Of a stretch of DNA of 64,000 nucleotides, positions 18,064 to 27,367 are shown in pieces. This DNA comes from Sphingobacterium oryzagri (GTDB lineage: Bacteria; Bacteroidota; Bacteroidia; Sphingobacteriales; Sphingobacteriaceae). The notes under the pieces were generated by a model that was not told the origin of the DNA, searched no databases, and saw only the letters and a program-made list of their open reading frames with translations. Numbering within the stretch: position 1 is the stretch's first letter; each line of letters begins with the position of its first letter. Both the position numbers and the translations under genes were made by a program. The DNA lies in contig NZ_CP117880.1 of NCBI RefSeq assembly GCF_028736175.1, forward strand, positions 1,054,001 to 1,118,000. Reading direction: 5' to 3'.

Positions 18064-19191
18064 ATGCACCACGTAGAATATGAAGAATGCTATATAACCT
18101 TGTTGAACGAGGAAGAGATCCTAAATCCCTTTTTAGTCCTTGATGAAATGTTTGCTGGAATTGCTAGCGCTGAATCTTTAAGCGATGAGCTTTATGAGAT
18201 TTTTAACATTGGCATTAGGAGGAACCATTGGATCAAATATGAGTCGCCATTTATACTGTACCGTAAATACAAAAGGTTGGTAAGGTTAATTGAAACCGGG
18301 TGGGTACTAGCGAAGATTAGGCCGGACAATAGTACGCATGAAAAGTTTCTGATACCATATGATAAGGCATTAAAAAGTTTCCCCAGCCGTATATCGCCTG
18401 ACAAGCGGGTCGACCCAAACGGAGACCCATATAAAATTCTTGTGGAGGTTTATATTAATGGAACGATGGATCTAATGATCGGTACGCTGTATGAACTTCT
18501 TTATTATGGACTTGATCCAAGCTGTGCGAGAATCCCGCTAAACTTCGAGAGTTATCATGTGATAACCGTTCAAAACTTAAACTTACTCATCCATGCCCTG
18601 TTTAATATCTACTCACAAGAAAAGGAGACAATACTCCAATTAGATGAGATTAAAACCTTATCAATGGAACTGAAGACCTTTAAAGATCGGGTGTACATGT
18701 ACAATTACCATGATGATATTACCCATGTCTTTCGGTCTTCCCCAAAAAAGAAATTATTGGACGCGATAAATATATCGAAGCATGTACTTGGAACAAATGG
18801 CTTCTGGAAACTATATGGCAATCCTGCAAACATGCTCCATTATTATCATGACTTTCTTTTTCTTCTAGATTACTTCGCAGAGCATTATCAGGAAGCTATT
18901 TACGCAGGTGCCGATATCACTGCACCTTGGAATTATCCATCGGAAAAACATCTCAATAAGATTAGGTCGTCTTACAAATGGAGCAAAAGGCCATGGAAAT
19001 ATTTAGACGACCGTTTTAAAGAAAAAAATATTGCCGAGTGGAGAAAACATTTGGAGTCTTGTTTGGAAGATGTTTTGAGTAATAAATCCATATTCACTTC
19101 ATTTGATCGGGACTATACTTCTCTTTTTGATTTTCTTACTATGCTTGTAGAGTTTGTTGAGATAAGACAATATGAGCCCGCGATAGAGTAA
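18064..19191 (+). CDS. Hypothetical protein, 375 residues
   Basis: No recognised domain. The protein is mostly helical, rich in Tyr/Leu/aromatics, soluble, without signal peptide or membrane segment. It lies 20 bp before the HEPN-like gene and is probably translated from the same mRNA, so it may act with it. I considered RteC-like regulators of Bacteroides elements, but the characteristic spacing is absent. Confidence 0.65.
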   Translation: MHHVEYEECYITLLNEEEILNPFLVLDEMFAGIASAESLSDELYEIFNIGIRRNHWIKYESPFILYRKYKRLVRLIETGWVLAKIRPDNSTHEKFLIPYDKALKSFPSRISPDKRVDPNGDPYKILVEVYINGTMDLMIGTLYELLYYGLDPSCARIPLNFESYHVITVQNLNLLIHALFNIYSQEKETILQLDEIKTLSMELKTFKDRVYMYNYHDDITHVFRSSPKKKLLDAINISKHVLGTNGFWKLYGNPANMLHYYHDFLFLLDYFAEHYQEAIYAGADITAPWNYPSEKHLNKIRSSYKWSKRPWKYLDDRFKEKNIAEWRKHLESCLEDVLSNKSIFTSFDRDYTSLFDFLTMLVEFVEIRQYEPAIE

Positions 19192-19211
19192 ATAACAGAG
19201 AGCTTTAATTC

Positions 19212-20963
19212 ATGTTTTCGAAATTCTCAAGATACAATGTTATGGAAATTAAAATTTGTGATGTAAACAGGGAAGCTTCGGCAATTGCAGAACGCCTAGT
19301 TGCCTCGTTACTGATCGAGCAGATTTATGTCATCGAAGATCAAAATAAGGGCGCGCCTGCACATGAACTAATCATTCTTCTTCCGAGTACGAATACCCAG
19401 CATATAACGGAAGCAAGGGCAATGATTGGAACTTTAATATCGTGCGAGGGAAATTTTCGATACCGTACTTTCTATTTTCACGAAGTAAAGGAAGGAATTA
19501 AACGGGGAAGTATCGTCTTTTTTTCGATCTGTCAACCTAGACAACTGATCTATATCAGACCTGAAAGCAACGTTCGGCTCTACAATGACAAGGTAACCTT
19601 TGAAAAGGTCTACAAACGGGCCAAATTGCAAAGCAGAAGAGAACACAAAAAGATCGGTTCGTTTCGACAGGGTATGCAGTTCTACTATGATAGGGGAAAT
19701 GACGCGCTATGTGCATTGATGCTCCATCAAGTTTTCGAGTTATGCTATCGACTGGCTGAGATCAACTTAATCGGGAAAGAGAAAATCTCGCACTCGTTAC
19801 GGGGGCACCACAGGTTTCTAATCGATTATCTGCCTGAACTCTCTACAATTTTTGATATAGGAGACGAACGCGAAATGACGCTGCTTGAAAATCTGAATGA
19901 AGCATACATCCGTGCTAGATATGAAAATAGTTATCAGATCTCCCGTTCAGCAATAAACGAACTGATAGATAGGTCTGTGCAATTGGAAAAGATCATCGAA
20001 GACTATTCTGTTGTTCTGCATGGACAGTTCGAAGATCGATTTGCCAGTGAAGATTTTCCAAGCGAATCTGAGACGAATCCTACTGTTCTACACTCTAATT
20101 CCAAATCATCGGGGCCTAATTACGCTGGAAAGGACTTAAATTTTAAACAGCAGGTGGTCGCGAAAATAACAGATAGCGTCGATACACACAGTATTTATCA
20201 AATCGGTAGGTCATGTAATACAGATATGGTAAGTAAAACGCTTTTGGGAGGAGGGGGCGGAGGTCAAAACTATTGTTGTTACTTGTTGGTCGTAACTAAG
20301 GAAGATTTCGCAGGATCCATCTATGGTCTGCAGAATGATTTAAACTACTCCAATGAGGGCGGTGAGAGGGTTGTTCTCCTTTTCCATACCAAAAAGGCTG
20401 TTGAGAAATCGATCAGGGAAGGTGAGCTATTCTTTATCCGACAGCTAGCAAAGGCTGATGTTCTTTTCAAGGAGCAAGAGGGAAACGTTCTCTTCAAAGA
20501 ATTGCCTTTGCCGGAAATCTCTAGCTCTTATCCATCAGGGAAAAACTCAAAGTGGATAAAGCGACTCCATAAAATAACGGTACTTAATCGCGAAATCCAT
20601 AAAATGGTAGAGGATAGTGTTTTGCGTTTGTGTCTTTACAGCCTACTTACTGAACAGTTATGTCTAGCGTACATTGATGTTTTTTTAGATTACAGACCAA
20701 ACCATAATAGTCTCCCGCATCTATTGAGCGTTTGTAGTCTTATTGATCGGAAGGTTTATAATTTCTTTCCAAACAATAGCGAACAGGATCATACGCTGTT
20801 AAAAATGCTCTCGGGAAGCATTTCAAACTTTAGATTTCGCCTCTCTTGTGAAGTTAACGGAGGGGATATCAATATTATTGGTGAACGTATAACAAGGTTT
20901 ACGGATTATGTGATTTCGGAAAATGGCAGCTATTTTGAAAAGAACCAGATCGTTCCGAGCTAA
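19212..20963 (+). CDS. Internally duplicated nucleotidyltransferase/HEPN-like protein
   Basis: A 583-residue protein built from two related halves separated by a run of six Gly near residue 347. In the first half, ~1-130 looks like a degenerate nucleotidyltransferase-like domain and ~145-270 a HEPN domain: FYYDRGNDALCALMLHQVFE, then AYIRARYENSYQIS, close to the DNA-binding HEPN family (PF05168). In the second half, FHTKKAVEKSIREGELFFIR mirrors FYFHEVKEGIKRGSIVFFSI, and a HEPN-like helical part follows (~455-560). The GSx-DxD nucleotidyltransferase motif is not seen, so that domain is probably inactive. HEPN/MNT pairs are normally separate toxin-antitoxin genes; a tandem fused duplication is unusual. 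Function unknown. Confidence 0.65.
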   Translation: MFSKFSRYNVMEIKICDVNREASAIAERLVASLLIEQIYVIEDQNKGAPAHELIILLPSTNTQHITEARAMIGTLISCEGNFRYRTFYFHEVKEGIKRGSIVFFSICQPRQLIYIRPESNVRLYNDKVTFEKVYKRAKLQSRREHKKIGSFRQGMQFYYDRGNDALCALMLHQVFELCYRLAEINLIGKEKISHSLRGHHRFLIDYLPELSTIFDIGDEREMTLLENLNEAYIRARYENSYQISRSAINELIDRSVQLEKIIEDYSVVLHGQFEDRFASEDFPSESETNPTVLHSNSKSSGPNYAGKDLNFKQQVVAKITDSVDTHSIYQIGRSCNTDMVSKTLLGGGGGGQNYCCYLLVVTKEDFAGSIYGLQNDLNYSNEGGERVVLLFHTKKAVEKSIREGELFFIRQLAKADVLFKEQEGNVLFKELPLPEISSSYPSGKNSKWIKRLHKITVLNREIHKMVEDSVLRLCLYSLLTEQLCLAYIDVFLDYRPNHNSLPHLLSVCSLIDRKVYNFFPNNSEQDHTLLKMLSGSISNFRFRLSCEVNGGDINIIGERITRFTDYVISENGSYFEKNQIVPS

Positions 20964-21063
20964 TCGGATGAGATCTCTTTCGCCGACAAATAGCTGTAAG
21001 CTTTCATTTTTTGGTAATGATGATTATATTTATATCATTAGCTATTTACATAAATGGGAGTAT

Positions 21064-21831
21064 ATGAAAGAAATGTCGTATTTCAGTGAGCGACCACGCT
21101 TTGGTAAAGCACATCCCTATGATATCGGAAGACCTCTTTTTTGGTGGAAGGGGCACTATGATATCCACTTTTTAAATAAGCTTTACGAGCGAACAGCATC
21201 CGAATTCACAGGTTTCTACAATTACCATTTTGAATACTATAAACGCCACAGCGATACAGGTGATGAACGTGAGTTTTATGAACATGTCCGTGATATTGTG
21301 GAGGATGGCTTAAGGAAACTGTTGGCTAATGATGAGCGAGAATCTAAGGTGCGCCACTTTCGTGTTCTAAAAAGTAAAAAGCAGCTGCGGAAATTTATCT
21401 CTTTTTTGAAGGCTATTGATAAGTGGAATGAGGGAGGCAGCAAAGATGAGATTATTGCCAAGCAGGAAAGTGAAATATTAGATCTTGTGAAAAAGGTTGC
21501 CGAGCTTAAGAAGGAACTGAAGGTAATTAAGCAGCGCGATACTGAAGATTATATCAATATCCCCAAAGGTCATTTGCTCACGGTTGCTGATCTCATGATT
21601 AAGATGCAGCAGCAGAAGACCGCTGACAACAAAGAGCTGGTTTTTTCGATCCATTCAAGTGTTTGGGTTAAAATGCTCTGCCGTTATTTCCGACATGACG
21701 ACGAGCCCATCAGTGCAGAAACATTACGACGTTATTTTCCTGCCAACAGGCAAGATATGGGTAGTAAGTATGCCGAAGTACCCACAAAATATAAACTGTT
21801 CAATATTGTGCTGGCAAAAAAAAGAAGTTAA
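21064..21831 (+). CDS. Hypothetical protein with coiled coil
   Basis: The 255-residue product has an N-terminal region rich in aromatic residues (RPLFWWKGHYDIHFLNKLYE), a coiled coil around ~140-165 (EILDLVKKVAELKKELKVIK), and a C-terminal part ending SAETLRRYFPANRQDMGSKY and KLFNIVLAKK. ATG 21064 is chosen because GGGAG lies a few bases upstream; a longer frame from 20923 overlaps the previous gene. The C-terminal style resembles proteins of Bacteroidota mobile elements without known function. It is probably cotranscribed with the HEPN-like gene. Confidence 0.65.
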   Translation: MKEMSYFSERPRFGKAHPYDIGRPLFWWKGHYDIHFLNKLYERTASEFTGFYNYHFEYYKRHSDTGDEREFYEHVRDIVEDGLRKLLANDERESKVRHFRVLKSKKQLRKFISFLKAIDKWNEGGSKDEIIAKQESEILDLVKKVAELKKELKVIKQRDTEDYINIPKGHLLTVADLMIKMQQQKTADNKELVFSIHSSVWVKMLCRYFRHDDEPISAETLRRYFPANRQDMGSKYAEVPTKYKLFNIVLAKKRS

Positions 21832-21996
21832 TCCTATACCCCAACCCTTCAAAACCGTACTAAAATTGACCAACCGTTACTTGGTGGTCACCATCTTTAT
21901 GCCATATCATTTTCCTTTGTAACCAAGTGGTAACGAAATGCATTGAAGTTTTCGTGATCATGATTCATTTTTTTTACATCTAACAAAGGAGTGGCA

Positions 21997-22266
21997 ATGA
22001 ATGTAGAACTTATTACGAGGGGAGACCTTGAACAATTAAAAAAAGAACTGATCGAGGAGATCAGACGGAGTAATCCTCATCCAAGAAAACATGGCGACGA
22101 ACCAAGGACTTATCTAAAAAGTTATGAAGTTCGAAAGTTGTTGGGCATTTCTGCTGGGACGTTGCAGAATCTTCGTGTGAACGGTACGTTGCCCTTTAAG
22201 AAGATTGGCGGGCTGATGTATTATCGATATGATGACATCCAAAATCTGATGGAGGGTGAACGATGA
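21997..22266 (+). CDS. Excisionase-like helix-turn-helix protein
   Basis: An 89-residue small DNA-binding protein. The second half is a winged-helix/MerR-like excisionase fold (HTH_17 type): TYLKSYEVRKLLGISAGTLQ, then NLRVNGTLPFKKIGG and YYRYDDI. Such proteins in Bacteroidota elements direct excision with the integrase or regulate mobilization genes. AAAGGAG at 21985-21991 is a strong Shine-Dalgarno-like sequence and favours ATG 21997 over GTG 21991. It lies just upstream of the probable oriT and mob genes. Confidence 0.88.
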   Translation: MNVELITRGDLEQLKKELIEEIRRSNPHPRKHGDEPRTYLKSYEVRKLLGISAGTLQNLRVNGTLPFKKIGGLMYYRYDDIQNLMEGER

Positions 22267-22390
22267 AAGCTTTAAAAAACGTGTGGGTAGCTTCTACGAA
22301 TTTGAAGCTCAAAAATCTTGGTGAAAGCCTGTTAAGTAACCTACCAGCAAAGCGTTCCCTTTTTCTGAAGGTGGTAAGGAGCAAGTTTAT

Positions 22391-22450
22391 TTTTTTGCAA
22401 TGCAAAAAATCATTTTCCCACGCCGCCAGGCGTGGGAAAATAGGGTTGCT
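22391..22450 (+). other. Probable origin of transfer (oriT)
   Basis: Two perfect inverted repeats lie side by side: TTTTTTGCA-a-TGCAAAAAA (22391-22409) and the 12-bp arms TTTTCCCACGCC / GGCGTGGGAAAA around GCCA (22413-22440), followed by TAGGGTTGCT. A hairpin right before a nick region, directly upstream of mobC and the relaxase, is the usual oriT layout. The nick site itself is not known. A 76-codon frame (22263-22493) crosses this structure and is probably not a gene. Confidence 0.6.
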
Positions 22451-22489
22451 CCCGATGGTCGCATCTCGTAAAACTGAAATAATCTGCTT

Positions 22490-22870
22490 ATGAAGATGAC
22501 GGCGAAAGAACCGAATACGGAACAAATAAAGCAGAAGAGGGGACGTCCGAAGAAAGCTATTACCCGTAGCATTTCGCTTGTGGTAAGAATTACACCTATT
22601 GAACGGATGTTGATTGAGGGGAAGGCAAAAAATGCCGGGTTGCAGATAAGCGACTGGTTCCGGCAGTCTGCTAAAACTTCCGTGATCAGACCGCGGCTTT
22701 CAAAAGAGGAAGCAGGTTTTCTACGAATGATGTCAGGAATCGCTAATAATCTAAACCAGCTTACAAAACTTGCACACAAGAGCGGACTAGTTTCACTTTC
22801 TGTCGATTTGCGCAGATCGATAAGGGAAATAGGAAATCTTATGGAAAGGATAGGTAAGGATGATAGCTAA
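22490..22870 (+). CDS. MobC-like relaxosome protein
   Basis: This 126-residue protein starts with a basic tail (KQKRGRPKKAITRSISLVVR) leading into a ribbon-helix-helix region and continues with the Bacteroidota MobC pattern (ISDWFRQSA; GIANNLNQLTKLAHKSG; REIGNLMERI). MobC-type proteins bind oriT and help the relaxase melt and nick it. The gene overlaps the relaxase gene by 11 bp, so the two are translationally coupled. Confidence 0.9.
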   Translation: MKMTAKEPNTEQIKQKRGRPKKAITRSISLVVRITPIERMLIEGKAKNAGLQISDWFRQSAKTSVIRPRLSKEEAGFLRMMSGIANNLNQLTKLAHKSGLVSLSVDLRRSIREIGNLMERIGKDDS

Positions 22871-23828
22871 GGTGATCATCGGCAAGAGTTTTGGAGGTTG
22901 TGTTCGTTATTTATTGGAGAGGGAGCAATCTGCGATTATTGACTCAACGGGAGTGAGAGATTACGACATAAAAGCGATCATAGCGGATCTTAATGCCCAG
23001 CGTAAGATGCGACCTCAACTCGGTAACGCGGTCGGACATACTGTACTTAGCTGGAGCAATGAGGATCGTAATAAATTATCGCTCAAAAAAATGGCGGCAC
23101 ACGCACGAGAGTACATGGAGAAGATGGGACACAAGAATACGCAGTACATTACCGTGTTACATACTGATAAAAAGCATCCGCATTTGCACATTGTTTACAA
23201 TAGAGTTGATAACAATGGGGATACGTTGGATAATTTTAATCACTGGCACAAAAGCCAAAAGATATGTCGACAGATGACCGAACAGTATGGTTACCACTTC
23301 GGAGAGGGAAAGAAACATGTCAATAGGCATTCATTGAGAGGGAAGGATAAACTTCGCTACGCAGTGCATGACGCGCTAAAAATAGTTATGGAAAACGCCA
23401 TCACTCTAAAGCAGATGGAAATGATGTTGAAACGGCAAGGTATCGGCATGCACTATAAGTTTCGTACTGGAACAAATGAGGTGCAAGGAGTCTCTTTTGA
23501 GAAGGATGGGGTTAAATTTAAGGGATCGGCAATCGACCGCAAGTATAGTTATAGTGGTATTCAAAAACAGCTACAAGAAAATCAAAAGTTGGACAGACGC
23601 GAGCTTTTAAATTCCGTAGATTCTCGTCCGCTTGCAGCCCAGATTCGCGAGGTGCTTGCTAGTCCAAAGGCTGTATCTAATCCCGTTGGGCATTTAGGTG
23701 AAATATTCCTTGATTTTTTGTCGCAGCCGATCGATATAGTACCTGAACCGGAAAACCTTACTGATGCTGAAAAACGGCGGAGAAAACGAAAACAGAATGA
23801 AGCAAAGTCCAAAGGAATTCGCAGATAA
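22860..23828 (+). CDS. Relaxase/mobilization nuclease (MobB/MOBP type)
   Basis: The 322-residue relaxase should nick oriT and pilot the strand. The relaxase domain spans ~1-200: MIAKVIIGKSFGGCVRYLLE at the N terminus and the metal-binding histidine motif in HTDKKHPHLHIVYNRVD (HxDxxHPHxH). The catalytic Tyr is likely among the early tyrosines, such as Tyr17 in CVRYLL. The C terminus is Arg/Lys-rich (KRRRKRKQNEAKSK). It is similar to relaxases of Bacteroidota mobilizable elements that rely on a helper conjugation system. Confidence 0.93.
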   Translation: MIAKVIIGKSFGGCVRYLLEREQSAIIDSTGVRDYDIKAIIADLNAQRKMRPQLGNAVGHTVLSWSNEDRNKLSLKKMAAHAREYMEKMGHKNTQYITVLHTDKKHPHLHIVYNRVDNNGDTLDNFNHWHKSQKICRQMTEQYGYHFGEGKKHVNRHSLRGKDKLRYAVHDALKIVMENAITLKQMEMMLKRQGIGMHYKFRTGTNEVQGVSFEKDGVKFKGSAIDRKYSYSGIQKQLQENQKLDRRELLNSVDSRPLAAQIREVLASPKAVSNPVGHLGEIFLDFLSQPIDIVPEPENLTDAEKRRRKRKQNEAKSKGIRR

Positions 23829-23837
23829 ACAATCTTT

Positions 23838-24476
23838 ATGAAAGAACAAGAACTATATGATCTTCTAAGAGATCAGCAGGATTTATTGGTGAATATAAAT
23901 CATCAAATAGGTCAATTAGATAAAGCCAGCGCGGAGCAGAATAATTTTTCCGCGAAGCTTGACAGTATTGGAAAGGTACTAGGAGATTTGCAAAATGATT
24001 TGTCAATAGTAGATGTAAAAGAGGTTTTACAAAGCCAAATCGCTTCAGGAAGTAAACTCCTTACAGTAATCCGTGAACAAAATTCGACGCAAGATAATTT
24101 GATAAAGGAGATGCCAAAAAAGATAAAGGTTAGTATTGAACATAATCTTGCAGGGAAACAGCGGCCATATGCCGTGGCTGTGATTACTCTATTGCTTATT
24201 GCATTATTTTCTTTCTTTTCCAGTATTCTGCTTTGGCAAGCGAACAATCAGCTTCATGATAGTGATATTAAAATTCGATTTGTTCGACTTCTTCATCCCA
24301 AAATCTGGATGGATACTGATTCGGTTTATCGGCATAACCCAGGAAGAATTCAAAAGTGGGTAACGCAGCAGGAGGAAAGATTGATAGCAATTAAAAAGGC
24401 AGAAGAGAATGTTGATAAGTTTAATAATGAGTCGAAAGAAGCGAGGGCAAAACTTCGGCGCCTGAAAGAGAAATAA
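23838..24476 (+). CDS. Mobilization-associated membrane protein
   Basis: A 212-residue protein with an N-terminal coiled-coil-like part (~1-105), one transmembrane helix (~113-133: YAVAVITLLLIALFSFFSSI) and a Lys/Glu-rich C-terminal coiled coil. It follows the relaxase by 9 bp, a slot often filled by a small membrane-anchored protein in Bacteroidota elements, perhaps linking the relaxosome to the membrane. The function is inferred only from position. Confidence 0.75.
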   Translation: MKEQELYDLLRDQQDLLVNINHQIGQLDKASAEQNNFSAKLDSIGKVLGDLQNDLSIVDVKEVLQSQIASGSKLLTVIREQNSTQDNLIKEMPKKIKVSIEHNLAGKQRPYAVAVITLLLIALFSFFSSILLWQANNQLHDSDIKIRFVRLLHPKIWMDTDSVYRHNPGRIQKWVTQQEERLIAIKKAEENVDKFNNESKEARAKLRRLKEK

Positions 24477-24761
24477 TCTAGGGATAGGGGATCATTCAAT
24501 ACGCCGAATTAACTATTTTTTGGGATTTAGTAAGATGTTGAACTGTTATCAAAAGTGCGTAACTTTCAGATGTATTATTGATCCATTAGTTCCTGCACGA
24601 GTCACCTTCCTAAAAAATGTTGAAGCTTTTTTTAGTGAAATGTGAAACGCATTAATATTCAAATGGTAGAGTTCGAATAACTACTGTAAACTAAAAATAA
24701 TAGTATTTGTTTTTGTGATTATGGGGTTGAATAGTTATGTTTGACAAAATATGTCAATATT

Positions 24762-26255
24762 ATGGAAGAGACTTTTGGTAAGATAATTAAAAATGCTCGT
24801 ATTGATAGGGCTATGACACTTTCTGCTATGGCTAAAATTATTGGCGTAGATATGACCACACTATCAAAAATAGAAAATGGCTCACGGAATTTTGACGCCA
24901 AGAAATTACCGATCTTATGTGAGACTTTGGGGCTTGATATGGTTGGAATGGAAAAGGAGCTTAAAGGTGACAAAATTGTTAAGGTGTTGTTTGAAGACCC
25001 TGCAGTACGTGAACTTGTTAAAAGTAAACTTGAGACATTCGAAATGTTATCCGTAAACAAAACTGTCAATCAAGATGAGGACTGGAGACTAAAAGAACTT
25101 ACCAAGCCAAATTCAAAAATTAGGCTTGGAACATTGTTTAGTGGCATTGGCGCAGTCGAGACGGCATTAAAACGGCTTAATTTAAACCATGAGATTGTTT
25201 TTGCAGGCGATATAGATCCTCATGTAAAAAAAAGCTATTATGCTAACTACGAAATAGCAGAAAGCGCTTGGCACGATGATGTTACAACGTTTAAGGCAGA
25301 AGCTTATAAAGGAGCGGTGGATTTGTTAGTCGGTGGTAGTCCATGCCAAGCCTTTTCTATGGTGGGAAAACGTTTAGGGCTAGAAGACGTTCGTGGAACG
25401 CTTTTTTATGATTATGCACGTGTTGTTCAGGAAGTGCAGCCTAAGGTCTTTATCTATGAAAATGTTAAGGGACTAACAAATCATGATGGTGGTAAAACGT
25501 GGAAAGTTGTGCAGGATGTCTTAAGTGATTTGGGATATAAGATACATTCTTGTATTCTAAATAGTAAAGATTATGGTATACCTCAGCACCGAGAACGAAT
25601 TTTTGTAGTGGGAATAAAAGACCATTCAATAAAATTCACGTTTCCTAAGCCGATCCCTTTAGAAAGAACGATGCAGGACTTTTTGGAGGATTTTACAAAT
25701 TCACGCTATTATTTAAAAGAAAAAGGTATCAAATTTGTAACCAGTTCCAAGAACAGGCAAAAAAGATATACGCAAATTAATGGTGATGTTATGCTATGCC
25801 AAAAAGCAAACCAACAGTTTAATTGGCATGGTGATTTCGTGTACGAACCGTTGACCTCTAACACAGTACTAAGTAATGATTTTGACGAATTTATTTTTGA
25901 TGTCAACAAAGTAGAAGAGAAATATTACTTGTCAGACAAAGTTAGGGATTATGTGTTAGCTAGTGGAACTAAAAATTTTAGAACTAGTACCAAAACTGAT
26001 CTTGATGTTGCAAGGCCTCTTTTACAGTCTATGCACAAAATGCACAGAGCAGGTGTAGATAATTATGTTACACACAACAAGGGAAGAATTAGAAAACTTA
26101 CGCCAACAGAGTGTTTACGTTTGATGGGGTTTGGAGATGATTTTAAAAAGGTTGTTAGTGATACCCAACTATACAGACAGGCAGGTAATAGTATTGTCGT
26201 AGATGTGCTGATAGCGATATTAAAACAACTTGATATTACCAAATTTTCTAAGTAA
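24762..26255 (+). CDS. DNA cytosine-5 methyltransferase with N-terminal HTH
   Basis: The 497-residue protein joins a Cro/C1 helix-turn-helix (~1-65: AMTLSAMAKIIGVDMTTLSK) to a complete C5-MTase. Motif I is LGTLFSGIGAVETAL, motif IV with the catalytic Cys is GGSPCQAFSMVGKR, motif VI is FIYENVKGL, motif VIII is QHRERIFVVGI, motif IX region is RKLTPTECLRLMGFGDDF and motif X is YRQAGNSIVVDVL. It should methylate C5 of cytosine in the site protected from the adjacent HNH endonuclease. The HTH may let it repress its own operon, like fused C proteins. The start TTG 24741 is possible, but ATG 24762 is better. Gene and endonuclease are 8 bp apart. Confidence 0.93.
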   Translation: MEETFGKIIKNARIDRAMTLSAMAKIIGVDMTTLSKIENGSRNFDAKKLPILCETLGLDMVGMEKELKGDKIVKVLFEDPAVRELVKSKLETFEMLSVNKTVNQDEDWRLKELTKPNSKIRLGTLFSGIGAVETALKRLNLNHEIVFAGDIDPHVKKSYYANYEIAESAWHDDVTTFKAEAYKGAVDLLVGGSPCQAFSMVGKRLGLEDVRGTLFYDYARVVQEVQPKVFIYENVKGLTNHDGGKTWKVVQDVLSDLGYKIHSCILNSKDYGIPQHRERIFVVGIKDHSIKFTFPKPIPLERTMQDFLEDFTNSRYYLKEKGIKFVTSSKNRQKRYTQINGDVMLCQKANQQFNWHGDFVYEPLTSNTVLSNDFDEFIFDVNKVEEKYYLSDKVRDYVLASGTKNFRTSTKTDLDVARPLLQSMHKMHRAGVDNYVTHNKGRIRKLTPTECLRLMGFGDDFKKVVSDTQLYRQAGNSIVVDVLIAILKQLDITKFSK

Positions 26256-26263
26256 GACTTTTC

Positions 26264-27367
26264 ATGAACAAGGCTTTTCAAAAGATTTCAATTGATGACG
26301 TCGATTATTATATTGTAGATTCTATACAGAATTTACGAGCTGAAGATAGCTTTATTTTTAATAAAAATAAGCTAAGAATGTTCGATGGTAGTGGTGAGGC
26401 TCGGAAATATGTTGGCAGTTATAAAGGGGCGAGCGGGATTCGGTTAAGCGAATTCTTCGAATACGATAAATGGGGAGATACTAAGGTCAACGGAATACGG
26501 ACATATCCAATTATACAAAATAGTTGCTTTTTTAGTAAGAGTAATTTATTGAAGTATTTGTATGATTCTAGGATAGAGTATTTTGAGCAAGAACAACTGT
26601 ATCACAACGATATCTCTAAATATTACGACGATTATCTTAAGGAAGTGATGTCGCTTGAATTCGATAAAAATTTTTTTTCAATTTACGATGTATCAGATTT
26701 TGTTGATAATAAATTGAGCCGAAGTTATATCAGATCTGATGATAAAATTTGGAGTATGTGGCGGCATATAGTATTACCAAAAATATCCTATCTTTCTATT
26801 TTAAAGCTTCTGCCTGTTGTTAACGATCAATTGTCTATCAATCCAAAGTATTATTTTAGAGTATTTTTAGATTATCAATTTAGGTCGATAGTACACCCTC
26901 AACTAGACGTTCAATGGGAAGAGGTCGCTGAAACATTAGTAGAAAATAAGGTTAAGAAGCTTAAATCAATAGGACGTATTGGCGCGGAAATCTATCGTAA
27001 AAAAGTTATCGACCATATGCCGCAATGCCCTTTTACAAAAATAACAGATGAAAAGCTACTGATTGCGAGTCATATTAAACCGTATAGAGTCTGTATCAAA
27101 GAAGGCAATGAAGAGGAGGCTGTAGATTATCTAAATGGACTTGCGCTAACTCCAACTTACGATAAGCTGTTTGATCAAGGGTATATAACATTTAAAGATA
27201 ATGGCGATTTGGTCTGTGGAACTTTGCTTTCTCCCTATACTTGGGAGAAACTAAATATTAATCCTACCGCAAAAAATAATATGAGGATATATCCTGAAAA
27301 TAGAGGTAAGTATCTTGATTATCACCGGAAATTCGTTTTTCAAGATAATTACGAAGATCTTGTTTGA
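26264..27367 (+). CDS. HNH restriction endonuclease
   Basis: The C-terminal ~120 residues of this 367-residue protein form an HNH_2-type nuclease: ITDEKLLIASHIKPYRVC, then YLNGLALTPTYDKLFDQGYI and FKDNGDLVCGTLLS, the pattern of PF13391 restriction enzymes (His of SHIKP; Asn-Gly-Leu; D-x-x-F-D). The N-terminal ~240 residues have no known motif and may read the target. Being 8 bp downstream of the C5-MTase, it is very probably the cognate type II restriction enzyme. The recognition sequence cannot be read from sequence. Confidence 0.88.
   Translation: MNKAFQKISIDDVDYYIVDSIQNLRAEDSFIFNKNKLRMFDGSGEARKYVGSYKGASGIRLSEFFEYDKWGDTKVNGIRTYPIIQNSCFFSKSNLLKYLYDSRIEYFEQEQLYHNDISKYYDDYLKEVMSLEFDKNFFSIYDVSDFVDNKLSRSYIRSDDKIWSMWRHIVLPKISYLSILKLLPVVNDQLSINPKYYFRVFLDYQFRSIVHPQLDVQWEEVAETLVENKVKKLKSIGRIGAEIYRKKVIDHMPQCPFTKITDEKLLIASHIKPYRVCIKEGNEEEAVDYLNGLALTPTYDKLFDQGYITFKDNGDLVCGTLLSPYTWEKLNINPTAKNNMRIYPENRGKYLDYHRKFVFQDNYEDLV

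Noticed and set aside
18064..19191. RteC-like regulator assignment
   Set aside because: Size and position tempted, but the typical RteC motifs were not seen.
22263..22493. 76-codon frame between the excisionase-like gene and mobC
   Set aside because: It starts in an ATGA overlap but runs through the paired hairpins of the likely oriT and has no protein-like character.
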